A stretch of 64,000 nucleotides of DNA from UBA7672 sp044224605 (GCA_044224605.1 JBGAKC010000024.1:1-64000), one strand, 5' to 3'. Shown: positions 34,003 through 43,113, counted from the first letter of the stretch. Notes: generated by a model not told the origin, from the letters alone. Translations and numbers: made by a program.

Positions 34003-34667
34003 TGTGCAGCTTCCTTCTTTTTCTGTTTTTGCTGTCTTGTATTGGCAGTCACGGGGAGAGAACGGCCTGTCTTCTTTGGGTCGAGGCCGAGTAGAAGGTG
34101 CGTCGCGTCTGAAACGGCTCGCCCGGCTTCATTGCCGTCGAGGCCCCAGAAGTCGCGCATGACCGCCCATGCGAAGGCGGAATTCAGCAGCTGCACGGTT
34201 GCAGCCAGCCGCTTGAGCTCATCCTTGTCGAGATCCGGCCGGGCATCCTTCACCGAGGCGAGGAAGCCGGCCTTGCGCTGTTCGTTCACCGCCATGCGGA
34301 TCTCTCGGCCGGCTCGCGAGAAAGCGGATGCGCGTACGGCGCCTGCAAGGTTGTCGAATGCCGGGAACAGGCTCAGCGCGATGTTCGCCACCTGCTCCTT
34401 GGATGTGACGAAGCCGCCGCCGGGCAGGCCCACGCGGCGCTGCATCGCAGGCCAGGCCGCCTTGAGCAGATCATCTCGCGTCGCGAAATGGCGATAGATC
34501 GTCCGCTTGGTTACGCCTGCCTTGGCGGCGACGTCCTCGATCTTCAGGTCCTCGTGCTGCTCGTCATTGAGGCAGTCCACGACGGCCTCGAGGATACGCT
34601 CGCGCGTCAGGTCCCTGTGGGCGTCGCGGAGGGTTTCCCGCGTGGATGTCTCATCAGGTGTCGTCAT
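33999..34667 (-). CDS. TetR-family regulator (autoregulated)
   Basis: A 222-residue TetR regulator. The helix-turn-helix is KIEDVAAKAGVTKRTIYRHF (residues about 41-60) after RERILEAVVDCLNDE; the C-terminal ligand domain is all-helical. A lysine-rich tail (RQQKQKKKEAAQ) is unusual. The start is taken as ATG 34667, which lies inside a perfect 10-bp inverted repeat, with no Shine-Dalgarno site, so the message may be leaderless; ATG 34694 is an alternative. It is co-translated with the downstream VOC-like gene, its likely target. Confidence 0.87.
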   Translation of the reverse strand: MTTPDETSTRETLRDAHRDLTRERILEAVVDCLNDEQHEDLKIEDVAAKAGVTKRTIYRHFATRDDLLKAAWPAMQRRVGLPGGGFVTSKEQVANIALSLFPAFDNLAGAVRASAFSRAGREIRMAVNEQRKAGFLASVKDARPDLDKDELKRLAATVQLLNSAFAWAVMRDFWGLDGNEAGRAVSDATHLLLGLDPKKTGRSLPVTANTRQQKQKKKEAAQ

Positions 34668-34686
34668 GTCACTTTGAGTGACATGA
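34664..34686. promoter_or_regulatory. TetR operator: perfect 23-bp palindrome
   Basis: TCATGTCACT, TTG, AGTGACATGA: 10-bp arms with no mismatch, covering the TetR start codon. A TTGACA -35 lies on the minus strand at 34704-34699, so the palindrome covers the -10 and start region. This predicts strong autorepression. Confidence 0.75.
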
Positions 34687-34750
34687 ATGCACACAAGATG
34701 TCAAGCGGGGGTTTTCAGAGCATTTTCGAGCCTGTCAGAACGAGCGGGGC

Positions 34751-35521
34751 TCAGCCGCCGGCGCCGGCTTTCACCAGCGCTTCGCGCTCATCCGCGGTGA
34801 GGTGGCGCCACTTGCCTTCGCGCAGGTCGCCCAGCTTCACCGGTCCGATGCGCACGCGGACAAGGTCGCTCACATCCAGTCCCACGAGCTCGCACATCCG
34901 GCGGATCTGCCGGTTGCGCCCTTCGACCAGCACGAAGCGCAGCACCTGCATGTCTTCCTGCGTCACCTTCGCGGGCTTCAGCTGCCGCCCGTCCAGTTCA
35001 AGCCCGTGACGCAGCTTCTGGATCTTCGCGCGGTCGACCTTGCCGAGGACAGTGACGACATATTCCTTGTCGACCTGGCTTTCGGGTCCGATGATCGCCT
35101 TCGCCAGCACGCCATCTTCCGACAGCAACAAAAGCCCGCGCGAATCCTGGTCCAGCCGGCCGAGCGGCGGCAGGCTTGCGCGCGAACTTGGCGCGATGCC
35201 TGGTCCCACCTGGTTCTCGGCCGTCAGCAGGCGCGCCGCGGGTATCTGTCCCGGATCGGGCTGCGCCGACACGATGCCGACTGGCTTGTGAATCACGACG
35301 GACACCTGCGCGCCGAGCCCCAGCTCCGCGCGATCATTGAGCACCAGCGTCTGCCCGGCGGAGATCTTGCGGCCCACATCCGTCACGCGCTCGCCGTCGA
35401 TGAACACGGCGCCCGCCTCGATCAGCGCCTCAGCCTCGCGCCGCGAGCACACGCCGGATTGCGCCAGCCATCTGTTCACGCGTTGTGGCTCGTCGCCCTC
35501 GTAGGTCTTCGAGAAGCTCAT
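34751..35521 (-). CDS. RluF-like 23S rRNA/tRNA pseudouridine synthase
   Basis: A 256-residue pseudouridine synthase of the RsuA/RluB/E/F family. An N-terminal S4 RNA-binding domain (VNRWLAQSGVCSRREAEALI, AGAVFIDGERV) precedes the catalytic domain. The catalytic Asp is Asp124 in GRLDQDSRGLLLL. The GRNRQIRRMCELVGLDV block and the IHKPVGIVSA motif match RluF (23S U2604) best, but RluB/RluE cannot be excluded, so I give no gene symbol. The start overlaps the upstream serine hydrolase gene by four bases. It is the last gene of a four-gene minus-strand run. Confidence 0.88.
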   Translation of the reverse strand: MSFSKTYEGDEPQRVNRWLAQSGVCSRREAEALIEAGAVFIDGERVTDVGRKISAGQTLVLNDRAELGLGAQVSVVIHKPVGIVSAQPDPGQIPAARLLTAENQVGPGIAPSSRASLPPLGRLDQDSRGLLLLSEDGVLAKAIIGPESQVDKEYVVTVLGKVDRAKIQKLRHGLELDGRQLKPAKVTQEDMQVLRFVLVEGRNRQIRRMCELVGLDVSDLVRVRIGPVKLGDLREGKWRHLTADEREALVKAGAGG

Positions 35522-36660
35522 GCCGCCGCTCCCAGCAGGTGCTGGAATTCCGTCACCGCACGATGGATCAGCGGCAGCGCGGCATAATCCACCGGCTGCG
35601 CCTGCGACGACACTTTGGCGATGACGATCTTGTTCAAGCGGTCCACGAAGAGATTCTGCCCATGGATGCCCATGGCGAACAGCACCGGCGGCGTGTCGTT
35701 ATCGACATACCAGCTGTTGCGGTAGGTCATGTCCATGCCGGCAAAGCCCTGCGCGAACTCGCCGGCCTTCCACGCCGCACGATCGCCATTGCTGGCGATG
35801 TCCTCGATCCAGCCCAGCGGAATGATCTCCGTCTCGCCGCGTTTGCCGTCGTTGGCGATCACCTGTCCGATGCGTGCAAAATCGCGCACTGTCATGCACA
35901 GTCCGCCCGTGCAACGCGGCGCTCCTTTGGAGTCCACGGTGATCCACGCGTCATGTGTCGCGCCCATCGGTTTCCACAGAAGCTCGCTCAGCAAGTCTGC
36001 GAACGGCTTCTTCGCCGCCCGCTCAATCGCCCAGCCGAGCAGGTCGGTATTGGCCGAGATGTACGCGAAAGGCCCGCCATGGGGCGCGGATGGCGCGGTC
36101 ATCCTGCAAAAGAAAGAATGCAGGTCGCCCGTCTGCTCGCCGGGTCCGGCAGGATCCCATCCGGTCGCCAGCGCATAATCGCGCAGGCCCTGTTCATTGA
36201 GGCGGATGCCGGTGCGCATGTCGAGCAGTTGCTGGATCGTCGCGCCCTGGTAGGCCGTCAGCGTCACCTCCTCGACATAATCGGACACGAGCGCATCGGT
36301 ATCAAGGAGGCCACGCGCCTTCAGCACTCCTGCAACCAGCCCCGTCATCGACTTGGTCGCCGACATGATGATGTGTTGCGTGTCCGCGGTCGTGCCGTTG
36401 GCGTAGTCCTCGAACACGATCTTGCCGTCGTGCAGCACGACGATCCCATCCGAAGCCGTCACCGTCAGCATCTGTTTCAGGTCATACGCTTTTCCGCGTG
36501 ACTTCACCTGGAAGCCGGAGAAGTCTTTCGGCGTCGAGGGCAGGGGCATCGGATCGCCGCTTGCCTTCACCCTCGCCACGGGAATGATCTTCTCGACGTT
36601 GTGGAACGCCCAGCGGCTGTGAGGCGACACGCGCCAGTTGGAAAGGTCAGCCTCGCTCAA
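35518..36660 (-). CDS. Serine hydrolase (beta-lactamase fold, NylB/EstB-like)
   Basis: A 380-residue serine hydrolase of the penicillin-binding-protein fold. The S-x-x-K is Ser100-A-T-Lys103 (IIMSATKSMTG). The second motif Tyr is Tyr200 in FAYISANTDLLGW. The overall pattern resembles 6-aminohexanoate-dimer hydrolase and EstB-type esterases. There is no signal peptide, so it is cytoplasmic. It overlaps both neighbours by four bases (enoyl-CoA hydratase upstream, RluF-like downstream). Substrate unknown; amide or ester cleavage inferred. Confidence 0.85.
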   Translation of the reverse strand: MSEADLSNWRVSPHSRWAFHNVEKIIPVARVKASGDPMPLPSTPKDFSGFQVKSRGKAYDLKQMLTVTASDGIVVLHDGKIVFEDYANGTTADTQHIIMSATKSMTGLVAGVLKARGLLDTDALVSDYVEEVTLTAYQGATIQQLLDMRTGIRLNEQGLRDYALATGWDPAGPGEQTGDLHSFFCRMTAPSAPHGGPFAYISANTDLLGWAIERAAKKPFADLLSELLWKPMGATHDAWITVDSKGAPRCTGGLCMTVRDFARIGQVIANDGKRGETEIIPLGWIEDIASNGDRAAWKAGEFAQGFAGMDMTYRNSWYVDNDTPPVLFAMGIHGQNLFVDRLNKIVIAKVSSQAQPVDYAALPLIHRAVTEFQHLLGAAA

Positions 36661-37451
36661 CCCGCTTGTTCCCGCCCGCGCGCCATGGCCGACTTGCGCG
36701 ACTCTTCTGCAGCTTCCGGCGTCACGGCCGAGTTGTTCTTCGAGCCGCGCTCGATCTCCATTTTCAGCGCCTCGGGCAGCGGCATGGCGAGACCATCGTC
36801 GATCACCGCCTTCATGCGTTTCAGCAACCCACCTTCGACGCTGGCCATTTCAGCAGCCAGCCTCTTCGCTGCCGGCAGCAACGCTTCGGGCGTATAGACC
36901 CGGTTCACGAGGCCCCACCGCTCTGCTGTCTCCGCGTCGAGATAGTTGCCAGTGAGCGATAATTCCTTCGCACGCCCCGCTCCGATCAGGCGCGGCAGTT
37001 TTTGCGACAGGCCCCACACCGGCATCAGGCCGACGCGACTGTGCGTGTCGGCGAACTTCGCCTCGGTCGACGCCAGCAGTACGTCACACATCAGCGCCAG
37101 CTCGAACCCACCCGTGATGGCAAACCCGTTGATCGCGCCGATCACCGGCCATGGGCACGCCGCGAACGCCGCAGCGAGGTCCATGTCATGGTTCGCCTGC
37201 TGTCCGACGCCCAGCGAGAACCCAAGCTGGCCCGCCTCCTTGAGGTCAACGCCGGCAGAGAAGGCGCGTCCCGATCCCGTCAGCACGATCGCCCGCACAT
37301 CATTGGCGGCCGAGATTTCTCGCACCGTCTTCACGATCTGCGTCCGCAGCGCAACCGACAGCGCGTTAAGCTGCTTCGGCCGGTTCAGCGTGAGCACCGC
37401 GATCGCGCCGTCGCGCTCCACCAGCAGCTGCTGTTCAGCCTGATCGCTCAT
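36657..37451 (-). CDS. Enoyl-CoA hydratase/isomerase family protein
   Basis: A 264-residue crotonase-fold protein. The oxyanion-hole segments SGRAFSAGVDLKEA and ITGGFELALMCD are present. The first catalytic Glu (GGFELA) is kept, but the second position reads FADTHSRVGLMP, without the Glu of classical hydratases (QPEV/I). This TH-R-VG pattern is common in a large subgroup, so the reaction may be an isomerase or another CoA step. It overlaps the serine hydrolase by four bases. CoA ester metabolism inferred. Confidence 0.88.
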   Translation of the reverse strand: MSDQAEQQLLVERDGAIAVLTLNRPKQLNALSVALRTQIVKTVREISAANDVRAIVLTGSGRAFSAGVDLKEAGQLGFSLGVGQQANHDMDLAAAFAACPWPVIGAINGFAITGGFELALMCDVLLASTEAKFADTHSRVGLMPVWGLSQKLPRLIGAGRAKELSLTGNYLDAETAERWGLVNRVYTPEALLPAAKRLAAEMASVEGGLLKRMKAVIDDGLAMPLPEALKMEIERGSKNNSAVTPEAAEESRKSAMARGREQAG

Positions 37452-37462
37452 CCCGTTTCCCC

Positions 37463-38239
37463 TCAGTCTTTCTTCGGATCAATTTCCGGCTTGACGCCCT
37501 GCGCCTTCACGATCTCTACCAGCGCATCGAGACTGGCGGCGATCAGGTCGGCATCGCGGCTGCGCGCGACGAGGTTGACGCCGAACTCCGTCGTCTTTCC
37601 CTTGAGCCGCATGAACGGGTAGGAGCCGAAGCTCACCTCCGGCCGCGCCTTCGCCAGCGCGCCGAGCGGTTCTGCGATATCGCCCTCGCGTAGCCCCATC
37701 CCACGCACGGTATGGGAATGCACGACGGCGCCGCCCTTGATGCGATGCCCGACATCCTGCAGCATCCCGCGCGTCACCGACGGGATTCCGGCCATCACGA
37801 ACACGTTGCCGAGCATGAAGCCCGGCGCCGCCGACACAGGATTGTGGATGAGCTCGGCTCCCTCCGGAATGCGCGCCATGCGCAGCCGGCCTTCGTTCAT
37901 CTCCTGGCCGCGCGCCTCATACCAAGGCTTGAGGATCGCGAGCGCATCTTCCCGGACGCCGATCTTGCGATCGAACGCCGCCGCCACCGCATCCGCGGTA
38001 ATGTCGTCATGCGTCGGCCCGATGCCGCCGGTGGTGAACACATAATCATGACGGCTACGCAGTACGTCGACCGTCCGCACGATAACCTCATGCACATCCG
38101 GGATAACGCGCGCCTCGCGCACTTCGACGCCGAGAGGGTTAAGGAATTCGGCGATGGTCTTAAGATTGGAATCCTGCGTCCGTCCGGAGAGTATCTCATC
38201 CCCGATCAGGATAACTGCGGCGGTGACGGTTTGGGCCAT
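37463..38239 (-). CDS. CinA N-terminal/molybdopterin-binding domain protein
   Basis: A 258-residue protein matching the COG1058 domain of CinA: AAVILIGDEILSGRTQDSNL, VIVRTVDVLRSRHDYVFTTGGIGPTHDDIT with its GGIGPT loop and DDIT, and PGFMLGNVFVMAGIP. The C-terminal nicotinamide-nucleotide amidase domain is absent, as in the stand-alone YfaY-type proteins. Such proteins have been linked to ADP-ribose/CoA hydrolysis, but specificity is not clear from sequence. It heads a four-gene minus-strand run; the next gene starts 11 bases downstream. Confidence 0.9.
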   Translation of the reverse strand: MAQTVTAAVILIGDEILSGRTQDSNLKTIAEFLNPLGVEVREARVIPDVHEVIVRTVDVLRSRHDYVFTTGGIGPTHDDITADAVAAAFDRKIGVREDALAILKPWYEARGQEMNEGRLRMARIPEGAELIHNPVSAAPGFMLGNVFVMAGIPSVTRGMLQDVGHRIKGGAVVHSHTVRGMGLREGDIAEPLGALAKARPEVSFGSYPFMRLKGKTTEFGVNLVARSRDADLIAASLDALVEIVKAQGVKPEIDPKKD

Positions 38240-38397
38240 ATCCCTGCGTTTACGACCGCTTCATGGCGAGGTCCAGCGCCGGGCGTGAAGCAGACGTAAA
38301 CGGTCTTCGTCGGTTTCCTTGAAAAACGCGCGATCCATTCAGCGGATCGTTAAACCTGAGGGTGCATAAACATCCTGCGATAAAAGGCGGGACACCC

Positions 38398-38910
38398 ATG
38401 CGCACCCACAAGCGCCTCTCCAGAGCGGAGGGCGGCAACGTGATGATCGAATTCGCGATGCTCGCGCCAGTGTTCTTCATGCTGGTGATGGGCCTCGTGG
38501 AATTCGTGCTCTACGAATACAAGACCTACGCTCTCAATCACGTCGTCTACGAAGCCACCCGCAACCTCCAGACCGGCGAGGTTCAGGCTGCTGCAAACAT
38601 GCGCCAGGAGTTCGACAAGCTCTGCAAGGAATCGGCGGGGCCGCTCATGGACTGCGACAGCATCGAGTGGGACGTGCGTTCCTTCGACGAACTTAAAGAC
38701 ATCGACTATCCTCCGCCGGAGTTTGATGCGGACGGCAACGTCACCAACTTCGTGTTCGAACCGGGTGACGCCAACCAATACTCGGTCGTTCGCGCGGCCA
38801 TCCACCACAAGTTCATCACGCCCTTCATGGACGATCTCTTCCACCTGGGCCCGGACATGCCGGCGATCGTCAACGCCTATTGTATCGTCAAGAACGAGCC
38901 GTGGACCTGA
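38398..38910 (+). CDS. TadE-like pilus assembly protein
   Basis: A 170-residue TadE-like protein. The start is ATG 38398; an in-frame ATG at 38362 is earlier. The diagnostic N-terminus is GGNVMIEFAMLAPVFFMLVMGLVE, a prepilin-like helix with the conserved Glu (IEFA). The rest is a periplasmic domain with an acidic central region (SFDELKDIDYPPPEFDADG) and two cysteine pairs. TadE-type pseudopilins are processed by TadV and support Flp pilus biogenesis. It is two bases before the second TadE-like gene, in one operon with the TadG-like gene. No other tad genes are in the window. Confidence 0.85.
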   Translation: MRTHKRLSRAEGGNVMIEFAMLAPVFFMLVMGLVEFVLYEYKTYALNHVVYEATRNLQTGEVQAAANMRQEFDKLCKESAGPLMDCDSIEWDVRSFDELKDIDYPPPEFDADGNVTNFVFEPGDANQYSVVRAAIHHKFITPFMDDLFHLGPDMPAIVNAYCIVKNEPWT

Positions 38911-38912
38911 TC

Positions 38913-39506
38913 ATGCGCCTTCGTTCATTTCTTCCGAAGTCTCACGCTCGCAGCCTGATGCGGGACAAGCGCGGCGTCGCCGCGGCAGAGTTCGCGCTCA
39001 TTGCGCCTGCGCTCATCTTTCTCGTGATGGGGGTGTTCGAGATGTCGTTCCGCTTCCGCGCGTCGGAAGAGGCAACGCGCTATGTCCACCAGGTCGCCGA
39101 TCTCATCTCGCGCGAAACGGGGATGACCACCGCGCAGCTCACCGAGATCTACGATGCTTCGATCCACATGATGAAGCCGCTCGATACGGCGGAGAATCTC
39201 GACGTCGACGTCTCCTCGATCGCGTTTGTCAACGATACGGCCGATCCCCAGCTCAACTGGCGCCGCGTCGCCGGAACGCCAATTACGTTCAACCTTGAAG
39301 ATGCCCGCGGCATGGGGATCAAGAACGAGACCGTGATCCGCGTCGGGATCCGTTATCATTATCAAAGCATACTTTCGAACCTCTTTGGCGGTTCGGTCGC
39401 CACGATGGAGCGGACGGCGTACGCGCGTCCGCGCGTCGAGCGCATCATTACGCTTGATGGTCAGGAATCTGACGGCGGCAATATTTCTTACTTTGGCGGG
39501 ACTTGA
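38913..39506 (+). CDS. TadE/TadF-like pilus assembly protein
   Basis: A 197-residue protein from ATG 38913, two bases after the previous stop. The N-terminus RDKRGVAAAEFALIAPALIF carries the TadE/F prepilin-like helix (Glu in AAEFAL), and the remainder is a periplasmic beta-rich domain. It is the second pseudopilin of the tadE-tadE-tadG set. Such proteins are located in the inner membrane with the C-terminus outside. There is no sign of truncation. Confidence 0.85.
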   Translation: MRLRSFLPKSHARSLMRDKRGVAAAEFALIAPALIFLVMGVFEMSFRFRASEEATRYVHQVADLISRETGMTTAQLTEIYDASIHMMKPLDTAENLDVDVSSIAFVNDTADPQLNWRRVAGTPITFNLEDARGMGIKNETVIRVGIRYHYQSILSNLFGGSVATMERTAYARPRVERIITLDGQESDGGNISYFGGT

Positions 39507-39559
39507 TTTTGGAGGGTAGGGCGCGCCCCAAGGCGCGTCCTGGGAAAGGCAGAACGGCG

Positions 39560-42028
39560 ATGTTCGGGTCAATCAAGAAATTTGCGAAGGACCGCAAGGG
39601 CGCCTTCGCCATGCAGTTCGCGCTGATGGCGATCCCGCTCACGGTGTGCACGGGTCTCGCGATCGACGGCGGCCGGGCGTTTCTCGCCCGGTTCGAACTG
39701 GCGTCCGCGCTCGATGCGGCCGCACTCGCGGTCGGCTCGACCTACAACGCAGGCGCCGATCTCGAGGCGATCGCCGAGAAGTTCGTCAACACAAACTTCC
39801 GCACCGAGCACGATGATCCGATCGATGTTCAGCTTGTGACGACCGACACGTCGGTCACCGTCAAGGGCAAGGTGACGATCAACACCTATTTCATGCCGCT
39901 GGTCGGCCAGCCGCATGTGACGGTGGAAGCCGAAAGCGAAGTGCGCCGCGGCGGCAGCAACATCGAAGTCGCTATGGCCCTCGACATTACCGGCTCGATG
40001 GACGCCACGCGCATGCAGGGCCTCACTGACGCCGCCAAGATTCTCGTCGACGAGGTCGTGAACGTCCAGCAGACGCCTTACTTCTCGAAGGTCGCGATCG
40101 TTCCCTGGTCGGCCCAGGTCCATGTCGGCACGACACATGCGAACGCCAGCACGCCGGTCGAACTGCGCGGCACGCCCACGGGCTCGACGAGTGTCACGGC
40201 CGCCAACTGGCGCAAGACGGCCACCTCGACCAAGACCATTTCGCAAGCAGGTTGGCGGACAACCGCGACTGCGGGCGGCAAGTCGATCTCGGGCGTGTCG
40301 TGGAAGAACGGCAGCTCGTATTCGATCTCGGGCATCACGAAGACGAACTCCAACACCCGTATCCGTATCCAGACATCGTCCAACCCTGGCTATGCCAACG
40401 GCGACACGGTCTACATCACCGGCGCAAACGGCAGCTTCACGGGCCTCAATGGCAACATGTACAAGGTGGCGGACCGGACGACGACGTCGCCCTACTATTA
40501 CTGGCTTCAGAACATCGGCACCTCGACCTACACGACGCCGCCCTCTGGCAGCTCGGCAGGCACAGCGGGCACGTCGCAGCGCTGCTATGATACGGCCTGC
40601 AACGTCGCCATCACGACATCATCGAGCCACACGCTGTCTGTCGGCGATTACGCCCACATCACCGGCGTCAGCGGGTTCACGGCGGTCAACAACGCCAACG
40701 ATGAAAGCTGGGTTGTCGCGGCGGTCCCGAGCACCACGATCTTCACGATCACGATGCCGAGCGTCCCTGGCCCCTCGCTCTCCCAGACCTATTCGTCCAG
40801 CTCGAGCGACAAGGCGTCTGAGTGTCTTGTGTCAGACTGCCGTTACCGCGTCACGACATCGGCAGCCCACAGCCTCTCGGCCACTGACTACGTGTTCATC
40901 TGGGGCATGACCGAAGGCAGCGGCACGACCTCGGCGATGACGGCAGCGAACGCATCGTCCACGATCGCCAGCCCTTCGGGTTCCGTGTTCTACCTTCCTG
41001 GCGAAGGTGTGACGTACAAAGACTGGTCGTCTGGCGGTTCGGTGGCGGCCTGCGCACTCGCAACCTGCAACACGCAGGTGACGATCACGGGCCAGACGTT
41101 CGCGGTCAACGACTATGTCCGCATCGACAGCGCCACGGGCCTCACCGGCATCAACAACTGCACGTTGTCCACCTCCGGTCGGTGCTCTTCTGGCAGCATT
41201 CTCGCCTGGAAGGTCAGCGCTGTCAGCGGCGACGTCTATACGCTCGAAGATACGACGCCGGCGCTCTCGGGCATGTCGGGGACGTACGGCTCGAGCGGCG
41301 CGGCCCAGTGCACGACCTATGGCTGTAACCGGATGTACTTCCTCAACGCCAGCAACTCGCCGCGCCTCTACCAGCCCAGCAACTGCCTGGTCGAACGCTA
41401 TGGCGCCGAGGCGTATACCGACGCCGACCCGTCAGCCGCGCCGCTTGGCATTCTCTATACGGGCGATGGGACGTGCGACACCGACAACTATGTGACGCCG
41501 CTTACGTCCAACACGACGCGGCTTAACGCCTCGATCGATGCATTGAGCACGGGCGGCTCGACCGCCGGTCAGCTCGGCATCGCCTGGGCGTGGTATATGC
41601 TCTCGCCCAACTTCGCGGATGTGTGGGACGTCGAAGCCGAGAACCAGCCCAAGTCCTATACGGCCTCGGAACTTGCGAAGATCGCCATCCTCATGACGGA
41701 CGGTGAATTCAACTTCGCGACCTGCAACGGCGTCTCGAACGGCACGATCAACTCGAGCATCTGCGTTCCGGACGATGCAGGCGACAATACGGTGGGAAAA
41801 CACTACGCCTTCAAGCAGGCCGAGAAGATCTGCGCTGCGATGAAGGCGCAGGACATAACGATCTACACCGTGGGCCTGCAGATCGACACATCGCTCTACA
41901 GCGACGACTTTCTGACCAAGTGCGCCACCAGCCCGGCGCACGCCTTCCTCGCCAACGACAACACCGAGCTGAAGGACGCTTTCGCAAAGATCGCGATCTC
42001 GATCTCCAAGTTGAGGATCGCCAGGTAA
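39560..42028 (+). CDS. Giant TadG-like protein: vWA domain split by a Cys-marked repeat region
   Basis: An 822-residue TadG-like protein from ATG 39560 (an earlier ATG at 39503 overlaps the previous gene). Residues 10-45 form the prepilin-like helix (KGAFAMQFALMAIPLTVCTG). A von Willebrand A domain begins near 135, with the MIDAS-like ALDITGSMD (Asp142), and resumes near 705 with ILMTDGEFN (Asp714). About 450 residues are inserted between, Ser/Thr/Gly-rich, holding four C-x4-C motifs at 342/347, 422/427, 498/503 and 584/589. Each of the first three is followed by a similar strand and a NGDxVxI-like loop (SVGDYAHITG, SATDYVFIWG, AVNDYVRIDS). TadG proteins are usually 400-500 residues. It is probably on the cell surface with the Flp pilus. 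A terminator follows. Confidence 0.85.
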   Translation: MFGSIKKFAKDRKGAFAMQFALMAIPLTVCTGLAIDGGRAFLARFELASALDAAALAVGSTYNAGADLEAIAEKFVNTNFRTEHDDPIDVQLVTTDTSVTVKGKVTINTYFMPLVGQPHVTVEAESEVRRGGSNIEVAMALDITGSMDATRMQGLTDAAKILVDEVVNVQQTPYFSKVAIVPWSAQVHVGTTHANASTPVELRGTPTGSTSVTAANWRKTATSTKTISQAGWRTTATAGGKSISGVSWKNGSSYSISGITKTNSNTRIRIQTSSNPGYANGDTVYITGANGSFTGLNGNMYKVADRTTTSPYYYWLQNIGTSTYTTPPSGSSAGTAGTSQRCYDTACNVAITTSSSHTLSVGDYAHITGVSGFTAVNNANDESWVVAAVPSTTIFTITMPSVPGPSLSQTYSSSSSDKASECLVSDCRYRVTTSAAHSLSATDYVFIWGMTEGSGTTSAMTAANASSTIASPSGSVFYLPGEGVTYKDWSSGGSVAACALATCNTQVTITGQTFAVNDYVRIDSATGLTGINNCTLSTSGRCSSGSILAWKVSAVSGDVYTLEDTTPALSGMSGTYGSSGAAQCTTYGCNRMYFLNASNSPRLYQPSNCLVERYGAEAYTDADPSAAPLGILYTGDGTCDTDNYVTPLTSNTTRLNASIDALSTGGSTAGQLGIAWAWYMLSPNFADVWDVEAENQPKSYTASELAKIAILMTDGEFNFATCNGVSNGTINSSICVPDDAGDNTVGKHYAFKQAEKICAAMKAQDITIYTVGLQIDTSLYSDDFLTKCATSPAHAFLANDNTELKDAFAKIAISISKLRIAR

Positions 42029-42093
42029 GGCCGGAATACCGGGTAACACCGGAACACGAAATAGCGCTCACGCTCCGGCGTGATCAGACCAAG

Positions 42094-42123
42094 GGCCGGG
42101 CTGGAAACAGTCCGGCCTCTCTT
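42094..42123 (+). terminator. Rho-independent terminator after the TadG-like gene
   Basis: A 10-bp stem (GGCCGGGCTG with CAGTCCGGCC, one G-T pair) with a GAAA tetraloop, positions 42094-42117, followed by TCTCTTTT. This is a classic intrinsic terminator for the plus-strand pilus operon. Confidence 0.85.
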
Positions 42124-43113
42124 TTATAGCCAGCCGCGCCGTTTGAAATAGAAATAGGGAAGAACGGCGGACAGGATCATCAGCCCGATCGCGAAGGGAT
42201 AGCCGACCGCCCAGTGCAACTCGGGCATGAAGTCGAAGTTCATGCCATAGATCGAGGCGACCAGTGTGGGCGGCAGGAAGACCACGGCGGCTACCGAAAA
42301 GATCTTGATGATCCCGTTCTGCTCGATGTTGATCATGCCCAGCGTCGCGTCGAGGAGGAAATTGACCTTCTGCGATTCGAATGTCGCATGATCCGACAGG
42401 GACTCGAGGTCACGTGCGAGTGTCTTAAGGCGGTCGATCACCTGCCTGTCGGCCTTGCGGTCAAGAAAAATGGTGAGGAAGAAGGCCGTCAGCCTTCGCA
42501 TGCTGATCAGGCTGTCGCGAACGTTCGAGACAAGATCGCCCTTACGACCAATCTGGACGAGGACCTTCTGGAAATCCGTGCCGTTATAGCCCGCGGGCTT
42601 GCCCACAGCCTTGCTGCTGCCGTATCGGAAAATGTCCTTGGATAGCGCCTCGAGGTCATGAGCCGTGCGTTCCAGCACATCGGCAAGGCGTTCCACGTTG
42701 GCTTCCAGAAGGTTCGTAGCGATACCCGTCGCGCCGGGGCAGGTGATGCCGGCCCTCTGCCCTCGTGCGACGAAGGCGGTGAACGTCCTGGGATCCTCGT
42801 AGCGCACCGTGATCAGCTTGTCCTTCACAAGGATGAAGGTCATTGGCGAAACGATCACGTCGTCTGAGTCGGTGTGGGAAAGAACACTGGCGGTCATGAA
42901 AGTCGCGCCCGCCTCCTGATAGAGGCGGCTGGACAACTCGATTTCCTGCATTTCTTCGCGCGTCGGCACGTCGAGGCCGGCGAGGCGCTCAATGGATGCC
43001 TCTTCCTCGTTGCTCGGGCGCAGCAAATCGATCCAGACGGCATCTGCAAATCGATCCATGTCGCTGCCCAGCGGGGTCAGCTTTCCACAATTCAGACCGT
43101 AGCTGCTGATCAT
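42124..43113 (-). CDS. corA: CorA-family Mg2+/Co2+ transporter
   Basis: A 329-residue CorA-type channel. The N-terminal cytoplasmic domain (helical, charged) is followed by two C-terminal membrane helices, with the signature GMN at 290-292 in SIYGMNFDF between them. The C-terminal end is basic (YFKRRGWL), as in CorA. It forms a homopentamer importing Mg2+. Length and motif are typical. It is transcribed toward the pilus operon and ends right beside the terminator. Confidence 0.93.
   Translation of the reverse strand: MISSYGLNCGKLTPLGSDMDRFADAVWIDLLRPSNEEEASIERLAGLDVPTREEMQEIELSSRLYQEAGATFMTASVLSHTDSDDVIVSPMTFILVKDKLITVRYEDPRTFTAFVARGQRAGITCPGATGIATNLLEANVERLADVLERTAHDLEALSKDIFRYGSSKAVGKPAGYNGTDFQKVLVQIGRKGDLVSNVRDSLISMRRLTAFFLTIFLDRKADRQVIDRLKTLARDLESLSDHATFESQKVNFLLDATLGMINIEQNGIIKIFSVAAVVFLPPTLVASIYGMNFDFMPELHWAVGYPFAIGLMILSAVLPYFYFKRRGWL

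Noticed and set aside
38355..38385. CtrA-type TTAA site before the tadE operon
   Set aside because: Only a single TTAA half-site is present (GTTAAAC). The second half at the required spacing is missing.
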